A DNA stretch of 64,000 bases from Linum tenue (lineage: Eukaryota; Streptophyta; Magnoliopsida; Malpighiales; Linaceae): positions 80,656,547 through 80,720,546 of the forward strand of contig CAMGYJ010000005.1 in assembly GCA_946122785.1 (NCBI GenBank). Direction: 5' to 3'. Below, piece by piece: positions 44,601 to 58,418 of the stretch. The notes under the pieces were generated by a model. The model made no database searches. It was given only the letters and a program-made list of their open reading frames with translations, and was not told the origin of the DNA. A program made the position numbers and the translations under genes. The stretch's first letter is position 1. Each line of letters starts with the position of its first letter.

Positions 44601-44660
44601 AAACCCTTCCCCCATTTCAAATTCCCTGCTCCAAGAGTGTTTGTAGGAAGGGTAGAATAG
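44601..44660 (-). repeat. SINE-like tail fragment
   Basis: Partial copy of only the 3' end of the same family (catttcaaattccctgc, then gtaggaaggg), directly beside copy 4. Confidence 0.5.
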
Positions 44661-47600
44661 GGAGTGTCAATTTTTTTCTTTTTTCTATGTGGAACGGGCC
44701 AACTTACCGTACACATGCGGATTTAAACGGGTCCAGGAGCGTCAATTTTTTTCTTTAAGTCCTTTTATTTCTCCGTGGTGGTAAAAAATATATAAAAAAG
44801 GCAAAAAACAATACTCCTTTTTATTGCTAAAAAGAAAAAAAATTAACAATAAACTAATGCATGGATTCTAATGGGCTAACCGCTAATCATAGAATAAAAG
44901 AGTTGAATGGGCCTGACCTACACGGGATTTGTCCATCAAGTAAAACAAATGAACATCATGGGTTTGTCATTCTAAAACAAGCTATTTTCTCTAGCATAAT
45001 ATATATTATGCTATTATTTTATATCTTAGTGGCTAAAATATAATGTATTTTAAAGTTATTCAATGGTCAACCTCGACCAACCCAATTAGTCCAACTTTTA
45101 TTATTTCAAATATATATTATGTAATTATTTGATATCATAATGATTAAATTATAGTGTATATTATAGGAAATCGTTTGGTATTTGTTAGTGAGAAACTAAA
45201 CAGAAAGATCTATTTGGTTATTTTTAACATTAAAACGATCCTAAACATTTTTCAGTTTCCTTTCGAAATTCTATAGTTTGATTCATTGTTTGATTCATGT
45301 CTCTTTCCTACTAAAATTCACTATTTTTATCACGTGTTTCAAAAAAAATATACAACAATAAGCTATACACCCCATTACATTATCAAATTTCATACCTCAC
45401 CTTCCTCCGGTCAAATGGCCGGGGCCCACGCTAGTATGGAATTATTCTCTATCTTAGTCCAACCAACCTCTTGTGCCCGACCCCTCTTTCTCTATCTTAC
45501 TGTTTTTTTAATATCTTTCTCGATACTTTCCCTTTCTGAACACATCTAAATCACATATCAAATATTTCAAGTATCAAAAATATTATGAATAAACTCATTA
45601 CTATAGATGATAAAAACAAAACTCATTCAACCATACAAGCGAGTGTAAAATTAGTTCATGGATTAAACCATTTTATTTATCTCAAGAAAAAAGAGGCACA
45701 ATTACGAAAAGACTGCTTAAAAAAACACTATGGATGTAGAGAATTTTTAATGGGGGTGGTAGTTTTCTTTTTTTACTATTAAATATAGTGTAGATAGATT
45801 AGCAATTGAATAGTTGGTGGATCGACTTAATTTGAGATTCACGCTTATTTTGATTCCTTGGATTTAGCATGGAGAAGTTTTTTTAACTTAACTACAAACC
45901 AGTTGGATGAAATGATATTTTATTGATTGTTCTTAGTATGTATTTTATTTGAACGTGCCGAATTATGATACGATGGATCAAAATAAAGATTTTCAACAAT
46001 TCCAATGCCCAATGACGAGAAGTGTTCCTTTGGATGAAGTCTGAAAGCTACAATAGTTTGATGTTCTGTAGATATGAATTTATCCGAAATTACTTATTCT
46101 AAATTGAGTCGAAATATTGTGTTAGAATATCTAAGACTAATCATCTTGATTGATAATGAGTTATTTGCCGATGTGGCTTGATGGACCATCAACTAACATA
46201 TTAAGTCTAACAATTTAGTAAGTTTCATTTGTTAATACCGAAATTAAAATGTCAGTTAATTCTTAGAAAAACATTATCAGTCAATTGTATAATAAGAAAT
46301 AAGTAAAGTCAGCAAGTGTATGCTTTGAAAAGCTACCTAGTCCCTTTCTGTGGGTTGAGTTTGAATGTATTATATATGTTTTTCTAGAGGATTAAATTGT
46401 TCTTAATTTTCTTCTTCTACTTTTCCAAAAGATTCAAAGGAGGGGAATGAAAGAGTTTACAGCCACAGAAGATGGTGGTCTCAAAAAGCAAAACTCAAAC
46501 GTCAAATTTTCAAGTGGTTAGAAATGTCGACACTTTCTAGATTGTTCATTGTTCTCTATGTTAAACCACAAAAAATATAACACTCTATATTATAAAAAGA
46601 ATCAAGAAAGAAAATTCCAATTAAAAAGAATAATTTTACTCTACATAGATTCAACCTAAAAATCAATAAATATTAATTTCACATAGTATTTTATTTACAC
46701 ACGACCAATCCAATACTTCCATCAGTTAATTATTTGTCTAATATACAATGTTAGTTATTTAAGAAAACTTAATGAACTAAGCTGTTCGATTGGTTATGAT
46801 ATATAACATTATTTTTTCTTATGTAGTTAATAAGTTACATGACATTATGAAAAGACTCGAGCTTGAAAATCAAAATCACATCAAATTATATTCGATATCC
46901 TTACTTAAATTATATCAATTTGGAAAAACCAAATATTTGTATACCTGTATTTAAGACTACGAAATACCGATAAAGTTAAAAAGGGGCTCGATTCAATATG
47001 TGTTAAGCAACTATTAGGTTAAGGGAATACCTGCATAAGTCTATAATTGTGGAACAAGCTAAACACATTATATGTCCTTTATACTAACATTAAAAAAATA
47101 TAAAAAATAGAACGAGATCCGAACACTAACTTATTAAAAGAAAAAAAGAGAAGTACTCGACGAAAGAGACACACTAAGCAAGAACGAGAAATTTGCCCCG
47201 CCCCGTTTGATTATAGCCACGTCTATTTTTATCATCATAGTAACTAAATTAGGTCAGAACTCAGAGGTGTAATCTGGGTTAACGACTTTGTTCCCTATTT
47301 CCCCGGCTAAATCAAAACCGACCGACTTTGATCTAGAGTAATGCTTTCAGCCCATTTTCGGGCCGAACCACAAACCAAGCCCATGGAATAACTCCTACAC
47401 GGCCCGAAGCATATTCCTTTCTCCGTGCACTCACGTGCCCACCTCCAACGCTAGCGATTGACTCCCACTCTCCAACTCATAAATCATAATCATCCAACCA
47501 ACCCCAAGCTCATAGTGTGCAGTACAACGAGGAAAACCCGCGCGTGGGTTTGAAACTTGATCTCCGCTGTAATCAGCGGTGAAAAAACAGCGGCTAATAC

Positions 47601-47720
47601 AACGATCTGATCCCTATAATTAATTAGAGAAAAAAATCCGGCGGGCTTCCTTTATTAATCCCTTCTTCTTCTCCAAGGCAAAAATAAATAAACAAATAAT
47701 ATAAAAAAGAAACCCTCTCT
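44661..47720. other. AT-rich intergenic DNA
   Basis: About 3 kb with no recognisable gene or element ends. Several short frames lack domains. Confidence 0.5.
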
Positions 47721-47775
47721 CACACGTGGCTCTCCGCTCCTTAGCTTAAACCCTCTTTTCATCTGTATATATAAC
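47720..47775 (+). promoter_or_regulatory. GAPC core promoter: G-box/ABRE and TATA box
   Basis: A CACGTGGC G-box/ABRE core lies at 47723-47730 and a TATATATA box at 47766-47773, about 107 bases before the GAPC start codon. A second CACGTG lies near 47431. CT-rich leader sequence follows, as is common in strongly expressed plant genes. Confidence 0.65.
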
Positions 47776-47879
47776 CGCTCCCCTTTCTCCACTGTCTCTC
47801 ACATACTCGCCAAAAAACCTCCATCCATTTTCTCCTTTCTAGACCCTTCTTCTTCGTTATCTCCGTCCTCGCTTTTCCA

Positions 47880-50187
<2,308 letters not shown>

Positions 50188-51845
50188 ATTGGGAGATAAG
50201 AGATCAAGGAAGGATTGGAATGGAAGGGCTGAGCTCCTGTTGAGTTTCTTTTTTCATGTTGATGAGTGGGTGGCGGTTGGGTTGTTGATGTGGTTTTCTT
50301 TTTCCCAGAGTTTTAGAGATACAGTTGGTATCATATCATAGCTGTTTCGGGAGGAACCCTTTTGACTATGGAATAAGGATTTAGTTGAATTCTGAATTTT
50401 GACTTTGCTGGTGTTTATGATTACCAGTATAAATGTTTATGTATAAGATAAAAGCTTTGTCAATCAAAGCTCAGCAGGAAAGTGTCTTCCTTTTCCTGGC
50501 AAAGCTTTCACTGCCATCGAGGTTTCCTGGTTTTACTGGCTTGGTCTATTGTGGTGCATTTGGTTGTGTTGTTATTTAGTGGCGGCTTACGCGAATATTA
50601 GTCATTGTGAAATACTGAAATGGACGTTTGGCTCCAAGCCAAAACTACCTCGGTAGATGTGCTTAATTTGGATGGGCTGTAGCCTGTATGTATTGAATTG
50701 ATCGACTAGTCGACGTTGTCAATTATCTGTCGGTTTCTGTAACCCAATCTATGGGCTGGAAGGATAACGTAACAGAGGTATGGTTCTTCAATGTTGGCCT
50801 GAAAATCTCGAAGTGCTCATTTGAGTTGGCGGCATAGTGACCGGAAATTGGGCAACAAATTCTGCCAGAAAGGCTTGAAAAACTGACTCAATCCATCCTT
50901 CCTCGTCCAAAACCTCAAGGTTACTTTTCGAGAAAAGGTAATTCCAATCCTGCGTACTTTCAAAAAGATAATTTACATCTCGAAACTTGAAAGTCGGTTG
51001 ATGAAATATAAATCACTTGAATGCATCACCAATGGAGCCCCAATACTGTAAGAAGAGCTTGATGAAATACTTTGAGAAGATGCCTTGGAATGGAACCCTC
51101 ATCTTTGGACTGTTTATTTCGGAAGGGAAAAAAAAAAAGAAGAAGCCCATCCACTCTCAGCATATCCAATCAAGGATCACAGAGTCCAACAACCCCCTTA
51201 ACTTCACATGCAACTATGGAAACTACTTTTTCACATGCCTCACTCACCTGCTCCACAATCACGAAGCTCTTCACGTTTCTGATCCAAAGCCCCAACTTTA
51301 GCATCTCCAGTTTCATATGACAGATTGAATTTATGGCATCCGCCTGAACATCAAACACCAGTCAGTCAGAAGTCTTCTTTACGCGCAAGCAACAGTAAGC
51401 CCCCGTCAGAAGTCTTCTTGTGCATGATTTTATACCGTCACCTGAATCAAGGTTTTAGATTTTTGGTTCGAGAAATAGATTCAGCGGCCAATTTCCTACT
51501 GTCTCATGTTGCTCCTTGGGAAGTTTCCGAGACAGTCTCAAATCCCTGTCTGTAAGTTGAATCACTGTGTCCTTTCTGCATTTGGCTATGGATCTTCACA
51601 GTTGAATAGTATTGCATTTCTTCAACAGGAGCAAGAAGGTTATGGATCAGCCAACCCGTCTGATCTTAACTACCTGGTAGCCAAAGTATCTGTTATGGGG
51701 GATGACTGATGTAATAAGACCATTCAGCTGGTATCTCATCTCATGGCCTTGTTTCCAAATTGCTTTCTCGGTTCAAGGATAAGACCATTCAAATTGTTTG
51801 AACTTTGAAGAGATGATAAGATAAGTAAGTATATAACCTAGCTAC
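50188..51845. other. GAPC 3' flank and intergenic DNA
   Basis: The left 250 bases are the likely GAPC 3'-UTR. The rest contains short frames (for example 51017-51301) without domains; no gene is supported. Confidence 0.45.
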
Positions 51846-51850
51846 CAGAC

Positions 51851-53660
51851 TGTCAGATACATGTTCTTTGGGGTTTAATTGTTATTTGGTTGTTTTATGA
51901 TACATTGGATATTTCGGGAATTATTGGGGTCAAATCGGTTATGTTAAGTCTTTGGGTAGTTATAGGGAATTAGTCGAATTATATATATATTCTGTGTTAG
52001 GCATAAACTAGGGTTAAGCAATAACAACAGAATTATTCCCTAAACTCTTCTCTCTCTCAACCGCCGACCCCTCTTCCTCCTCCCTCAAATCGTTGGCCAC
52101 CACCTTGGTGTCCCGACCTCTTCTTCCCTCAACCCTAATTTCCATTCTATCTCATCCAAATCCCTAATTCGCGTACTAATCCAATCCCTAAATCGCACAC
52201 CTAGATCCGTACTCTTTTAGTAGTATCAGAGCCTGGCTGGTGTGCCGATTTTCTGAAGAAGTACTGTAATCCGAAGATGACAAGCCCTATGGACAAACAA
52301 CAACCGCCGCGCCAGAACAAGGAGATCGTGACGATCAAGGATGTGACAACAAGCAAGTATAACGAGATGGCGGCATCGATGGAAAGCCTGACGGAGGTTA
52401 CTGTGAGGGCCGCGGAGGCCTCAAGAGGCTCGATTGGTGCAGTTGAAGCCATGGGTGACCAGATCAAGGCATCCATCGACGAGATGAGCAAGAGCGTGGC
52501 TGAAAACATCTGCGGAGCCATGACAGCAACGATGAAGGAGGTGCTAACCCAAGTTCTCAAGAACCGTGAGCAACCGACAACCGCAACCCTGGCGGTGACG
52601 CCAGCGGAGAAGCTGGCCGGTCCTGGTGGAGACGACACGGCACGACGAGCAAGGAGAAGCCGCCGAGAGGCGGCGCGGGAGCTGGAGTGGTCACGACGGT
52701 GGCGATTCGGGAGGTGGCGGCGGCGAAGGAGACACCGCCAAGCGGAGGTAGCGAAGCAGGGACGACGCGAGTCTCGACCGCGAAGGGCAGCTCACAGGGG
52801 AGCTCTTCCGTTCCGCGCAGCCGCGCCGTGGAGGAAGGAGACTTGGGCGCGGTAAGCGCGCCAGAGCCGGTGTTGAGCGGCCCAGGCTTACTGCCGACAC
52901 CGACGGACCAGGCCCACGACAAAGCCCGTGGGAAGCAGAAGATGGTGGGGTACGAAGGAGAGCCGTGGACGACTGGGCCCAACGGAGAGGACCCATGGCC
53001 GATTGGGCCCGGGGAGGAGGATGAGCTTAGCTTCGCGGACAAGGAATGATGGATGAACCCAGGCCCAGAGGAGGCGATATTGGGCTGGGTATCGGACCCT
53101 AAGTCAGGCCGAACTAGACCGATCACCGGGTGGCCAACCGATCGGACCGGAATCAGTCGAATTGGGCCTGATGCTGCTCGTCGGGAACTGGGAGGATGAA
53201 GGCGAGGAAGTGGAGGCCCGGGAGGCAGAAGGGAAGAAGGAAGAGAAGAAAGAAGGTTCACCTTGAGGACAAGGTGGGTTTCAAGGGGATGGAATGTCAG
53301 ATACATGTTCTTTAGGGGTTTAATTGTTATTTGGTTGTCTTATGATACATTGGATATTTCGGGAATTATTGGGGTCAAATCGGTTAGGTTAAGTCTTTGG
53401 GTAGTTATAGGGAATTAGTCGATTTATATATATATTCTGTGTTAGGCATAAGCTAGGGTTAAGCAATAACAACATAATTATTCCCTAAACTCTTCTGTCA
53501 ACCGCCAACCCCTCTTCCTCCTCCCTCAAACCGTCGGCCACCACCTTGGTGTCTCGACCTCTTCTTCCCTCAACCCTAATTCCCATTCTATCTCATTCAA
53601 ATCCCCAATTCGCGTACTAATCCAATCCCTAAATCGCACACCTAGATCCGTGCTCTTTCA
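51851..53660 (+). mobile_element. Deleted, non-autonomous LTR retrotransposon (Gypsy-like)
   Basis: LTRs at 51851-52219 (369 bp) and 53295-53660 (366 bp) are highly similar and start tgtcagatac. A perfect 5-bp duplication, cagac, flanks the element (51846-51850 and 53661-53665). A primer-binding-like tatcagagc lies at 52224-52232, five bases from the LTR. A polypurine-like gtttcaagggg precedes the 3' LTR, after a ccttgaggacaaggtgg phrase typical of Gypsy pol ends. Only ~1.08 kb of internal DNA remains, so protease, RT and integrase are gone. Confidence 0.9.
52277..53049 (+). pseudogene. Gag-like remnant of the deleted element
   Basis: The first frame (52277-52855) starts MTSPMDKQQPPRQNKEIV, has a helical Ala/Glu/Ser-rich middle and then becomes Arg-rich where the frame is lost. 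A second frame (from about 52687 to 53049) continues with a Gly/Pro/Glu-rich acidic region ending ELSFADKE. The two together look like a gag N-terminus and spacer joined after a frameshift. No zinc knuckle or enzyme domain is present. Confidence 0.5.
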
Positions 53661-53665
53661 CAGAC

Positions 53666-55410
53666 ATGCCGTGTCTTGCTGGAGGGATTAAATCTCAACG
53701 ACACTATGCTTCGTGCTGCTGAAAAGATTCAAGGTTTAATGAAGAACACATGAGTACACGAAGCAAAGCTTTCATGTGTTGTTCCTTTCAATACTTAAGC
53801 AGTACCTGAAGAACATGGATTTTACTTTTACCATGTTCACTGAAACGAGTTCCATGGATTGGAATTCCTGCTAAGATATAAATCCCAATGGTCTTGCTTA
53901 TTTTAGCTTGATGGATGCACAGAGAAAGACTCTACTGCACACCTGTGAACTTCAACAACTATGCCATCTGTTACCTGTGCAACTGTGAGGATTTCAAGAC
54001 TCTAGCAGCAACCTAATTAGGAGACAAGTTTGTAATTAGAGAATGTTTGAATCTTGGAGGCTGTCTGATACTTGACAGTCTTCTGGTTCAATTTTCTCCA
54101 TGGTTCCTGGCATATTCCTCAACTACAACAGACTGAAGTACAGCCAGGGTTTCTGAAACATTTCAAGTGACCTGGAAATCTGTGTTATGAAGATGATATC
54201 AAAGTTGCCTTACTGGCATTTGACTATTTTGAGGACAGGCAACCTCCCATCTCGAATTGCCTAAAGATTCTCCAATGAAAGGTTAGCGAACTGTTCTATT
54301 TGTTTTCAACCTTGCTGCCCCCATATAAAGCTGCTACCTTTCTGGTTTATCTCTAGCTGGTTGCATTTCATAAAGCATCAAGTGCTCTGTTTGTGCTCTT
54401 CACCTTTTTTTGTCTTGAGAAGGGAGTTTTGGCTTGTGTTCTTGGATGTTTCTGTAACTGTTTCGGTTTTTTGGCCATGGGGACTCCTGGTGTGTCACAT
54501 GGTGATGTCTATTCTGTGTTTCTATCTCACCAAAAACCACAAATGGCAGTGGGGATAGAGAGAGAAAGTTTAAAGAGGATTGGATTCTCGTGATCCAATG
54601 CGAGCAGATAGATTAAAGGGTGAATTTTTTTTGTTTCATCTGATTGTAGGGTGGTGGTGCCATAAAAGCCAAGCATGTGCACGGGAGATGGGGTCAGCCA
54701 AGCCAAGCCAAGTCAAGTCCTCTTTTGCCTTGGTAATCTCTATATGCTTATTCAATCGGCTGTAAAGTAGCATAAACTAATGATTCTCCTAAACAAGTGA
54801 CGATACGGCTAGAAATTGAAGATCCAATACTCATGCCCGGGTCGGTTCGTGGTTTGATAGAAACTGAAATGGGGTGCCAGTGCCACTGTCAGTTTGGTTT
54901 CGATTGTTAAAACCGAAAACCATTAATAAACCGATAGATCTTTAACATAATCAAAGATTCGTTTTCAGTTTATTTGGACTTAATCAAAAGCGACAAGAAC
55001 TTTTAGGGCGTTAAATAGAAATTCCGTGTCAGTTTTTCCTAATCGGCTAATCTTCCCTCTCCGGCACCACACCACCTGCCGGCGACAGAGTTATCCTCCC
55101 GGCCGGTCACCAGAGCCCAAGTTCACCTCTATCGTCAAACTACCCAAATGATCCCTCCAAGCTGACATGATTACAAGCCTCTCCAATCTCCATAGCCTTT
55201 CCCTCTTCCAGAAAAAGGAAAATCCATCTCCTGCATACAGTTGCACATAAAACAACAGAATCCCATGAAAACCTCCTCAACCTAATCAATCCTCCCTCCC
55301 TCCCTCTCTTACTATTCCCGCGGGAACCACCAGACAAAGACACTCACTTTCACGAGCTAATTATAGAGCACGGAATCTGACTCTCCTCTATGCAATCAAA
55401 TCTTTTGTTT
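53666..55410. other. Intergenic DNA right of the deleted element
   Basis: Immediately after the insertion a short frame reads LLEGLNLNDTMLRAAEKIQG and stops near 53752, weakly like the end of a helical-repeat protein, but no upstream partner is found. The rest has no recognisable gene. Confidence 0.4.
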
Positions 55411-55420
55411 ATTATATAAC
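55411..55420 (+). promoter_or_regulatory. Possible TATA box of the ankyrin gene
   Basis: attatataac lies about 300 bases before the start codon, and a CT-rich leader follows. Position fits a long 5'-UTR; not proven. Confidence 0.35.
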
Positions 55421-55713
55421 ACGTTAACCCAAATTCAGAAAATTCCTCTCCACCATAAGAACAGCACAACCCCACAAATCAAATCCAAGTGGCCTCCTCT
55501 CCACAAAAACTACCCTTTTAGTGTGCCTTTCCCTCTTCAATGGCTTCCCTTTCCCGGCAAAAAAGTTGCCGTCTTTCCTCTTTTTCCCCCACTTGACATT
55601 GAACTGTTCTTCTTCTTGTAACTTCTTCTCTCTGTTTCTCCTCCCAATCAAAAACCCAATTCATAAAAGAACGAAAAGCTTCCAACTTTCAATTTTTCCT
55701 TCTGTCCCTGAAA

Positions 55714-57850
55714 ATGCCGCCGTCGAATTTCCCGCTCCGGTGGGAGAGCACCGGCGACCAGTGGTGGTACGCGTCCCCGATCGACTTCGCCGCCGCCGAA
55801 GGCCACTACGACCTGGTGAGGGAGCTTCTCCACTTGGACAACAACCTCCTCATCAAGCTCACCTCCCTCCGCCGCATCCGCCGCCTTGAGACCGTTTGGG
55901 ACGACGACGACGAGAAGAAGCCCGACTCCAGAGGAGAAGTCGCCAAGTGTCGCGCCCACGTCGCCCGCATGCTCTACACGGAGTGCGAGGTCTCCCCTGG
56001 CTACAACACCCTCGTAAGAGCTCGGTACGGCGGGTGGCTGCTCTACACGGCCGCCTCCGCCGGCGATTTGAAATTCGTCGACGAATTGCTGGACAGAGAC
56101 CCGTTTCTAGTGTTCGGCGAGGGAGAGTACGGCGTCACGGACATGTTCTACGCCGCCGCGAGGGGCGGGAACTCCGAGGTTTTCAGGGTTTTGCTCCGGT
56201 GCTCTGTTTCGCCGACGGGGAAACAGGGGAACGATGAAGAGGTGGAGAATCAAAAAGGGGACAAGGAATTCGAGATGGAGATTGTGAATCGTGCGGTTCA
56301 TTCTGCTGCCAGAGGTGGGAATCTGGAGATTTTGAGGGAATTGCTTAAGGATTGTGGCGATGTTTTGAGTTATCGTGATGAACAGGGTTCCTCTGTTTTG
56401 CATTCTGCAGCTGGAAGAGGCCAAGTTGAGGTAAAACTCTGTTCCTGCGGAAAGAAACACAAACGTTTCTTTTTTAACATTTGCAGGAAAAGAAACGGTT
56501 GGGTTGTCATAACGAATAAGTATCAATTTTTTTCCCCAGGTGGTGAAGGAGCTCATAGCGTCCTATCACATCATAACTTCCACAGACCACAACGGCAACT
56601 CGGCCCTCCACGTAGCGGCTTATCGAGGCCACTTACCGGTTGTCGAGGCGCTAATCCAAGAATGTCCATCCCTAACCTCACTCACAAACATCCATGGCGA
56701 CACATTCCTCCACATGGCCGTTTCGGGGTTCAGGACGCCCGGTTTTCGGAGAATGGACAAGCAGATTGAGCTCATGGAGAAGCTAAACTCCGGTGGTGGG
56801 ATTGTGAACATCCAAGAGGTCATCAATGTGAAGAACAACGATGGAAGGACGCCTCTCCACATTGCTGTGTTTGAAAATATCCAATCTAGCCTAGTCGAGC
56901 TTCTCATGACCGTCCCCTCGATCAATTTGAATGTTAAAGACGCGGATGGCATGACACCACTCGATCTCCTGAGGGAAATTAGGCCGAGATCAGCTGCTTC
57001 GGAGATCCTGATCAAGCAGCTGGTCTCGGCTGGAGGTGTCTCCGGCAGGAGACATAATATCACCGCTATTGTCTCTCAGTTGAGAGGCATAGGGATGAGC
57101 CCAGGCACGAGTTTTCGGATCCCGGATGGTGAGATCTTCCTCCACACAGGTGTGGAGCATGCAGCGGCGTCTGATTTCAGCCGCGAGCTGGGAACCAGCG
57201 CGGATTATAGTTCAGCATTGAGTCAACAAGATGCGAGTGTAGATGACTTGGAGAAGAAGGCAAGTAGTACTAGGCCAGGAAACAAGGTGAGTTCTGCTGC
57301 AAAGCGGCTCAAGGCACTCCTCCAATTGCCAAAGAAGAAGAAGAAAGCAAAAGATCAGAAAGACCCTACCGTGGTGGCCAAGTTAACAGACGATGAGGCG
57401 TCTTCCATCGAGTCCTTTCATCTCTGCAGAAGCTACGAGGAGTGTCCAATTCCGTTGAGGAAGAAATACTCGAAGCTCGCCACGTTCAATGGTAATGGGA
57501 ATCTTCCGAGTCCTTTGACAAGGAGCAGATTTGCAGCAGGGTTGATGCACGGAGTTATAAATGCGAGGCCACATTTCTCTGATCAGTCGACTCCTCCGAG
57601 TCCTTTTTCAGCTGTGTCTTCATCCGCGTGCTCACCGGCTTCTTCGAATCGAGATAAAAACCTGGTTAAATCAGCAACATTCAGCTCCAAGCTGATGAAC
57701 CGCAAACAAGGTTCGTTCAATGCGAAGCTGATGAACCAGTACTTGTCTTTCGGTGCACAAGGGTTGGGAGTCGATGGTGGCGATTCGGTTAATCGTAAAC
57801 CAGGATACGAGGATTACACCCACCGGCGGCCTACTTCTTTAGCAGCTTGA
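55714..57850 (+). CDS. Ankyrin-repeat protein, soluble plant type
   Basis: Two exons, 55714-56430 and 56540-57850, join in phase 0 to 675 residues. The N-terminus MPPSNFPLRWESTGDQWWYA is typical of one plant ankyrin subfamily. Repeats are recognised by the TPLHxAAxxGH pattern: SPIDFAAAEGHYDLVRELL, LLYTAASAGDLKFVDELL, DMFYAAARGGNSEVFRVLL, VHSAARGGNLEILRELL, SVLHSAAGRGQVE (split by the intron), SALHVAAYRGHLPVVEALI and TPLHIAVFENIQSSLVELL. The C-terminal ~250 residues are Ser/Lys-rich with a PKKKKKAKD cluster. No transmembrane helices or PGG domain are visible, unlike ACD6-type proteins. Exon 1 is strongly GC-rich. The specific function is unknown; ankyrin repeats mediate protein binding. Confidence 0.9.
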
Positions 57851-58418
57851 ACAAGTCTCTGATGTAATGTAACTCTTTGCTGCTGCGAGACACAGAAGGT
57901 CGAGGGAGAGCTACCTTCCTTTTTAGTAATGTTCTTTCTTTTCCAGATCAGGCAACGCATGGCTCTCAAGGTTTTGGAAAAAGGAAGTTGTTTTTTCATT
58001 GTTCTAATGTACGTATTGTACAGTACTTTTAACATTCGTAACCAGAAATCCTTGCATCAAATGCCAATGTTTTCTTTGCATCCCAATTCTGCAGTTTGAT
58101 TCTGCGCTTCTTTCTTCCATTTGGCTGAAGGTGGAATTATTAAATGGGCCTTTTCCGCTTAAGATGAAATGGACTCGGGCCCGTAGAAAAAACGAGCATT
58201 TCCAAAATTGGGCTAAACTTAGAATGGGCTTTTCGGCGACTGAAGAAATCCATTGAGGCCCGCAGAAAAGGGTATTTCTGTAATTATAATGAAGCTAAAA
58301 CCCGCGGGAGATTCAGATTAGTGGCTGATAGAGCCTGCATTTTCCCGCCATTACTCGCTCCCCTCAACCTACTGAAACCCTAGTCAGAGCAAAATCGAAG
58401 CGAAGAAGGAAACCAGTC
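57851..58418. other. 3' flank of the ankyrin gene and POLA2 promoter region
   Basis: No additional gene recognised. The last ~100 bases before 58419 include cccgcgggag and ttcccgccatt, the latter containing an E2F-like TTCCCGCC motif (about 58343-58350), in keeping with S-phase expression of a replication gene. Confidence 0.5.
58343..58350 (+). promoter_or_regulatory. Candidate E2F site upstream of POLA2
   Basis: TTCCCGCC matches the plant E2F consensus (TTTSSCGS-type) and lies about 70 bases upstream of the POLA2 start codon. Plant DNA replication genes are commonly E2F-controlled; binding here is inferred. Confidence 0.5.

Noticed and set aside
53666..53752. Possible C-terminus of a helical-repeat (PPR-like) gene cut by the LTR element
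   Set aside because: Only about 29 codons, and the sequence left of the insertion does not continue the frame.
56107..56556. 149-codon minus-strand frame in the ankyrin gene
   Set aside because: Antisense shadow of GC-rich exon 1 and the intron.
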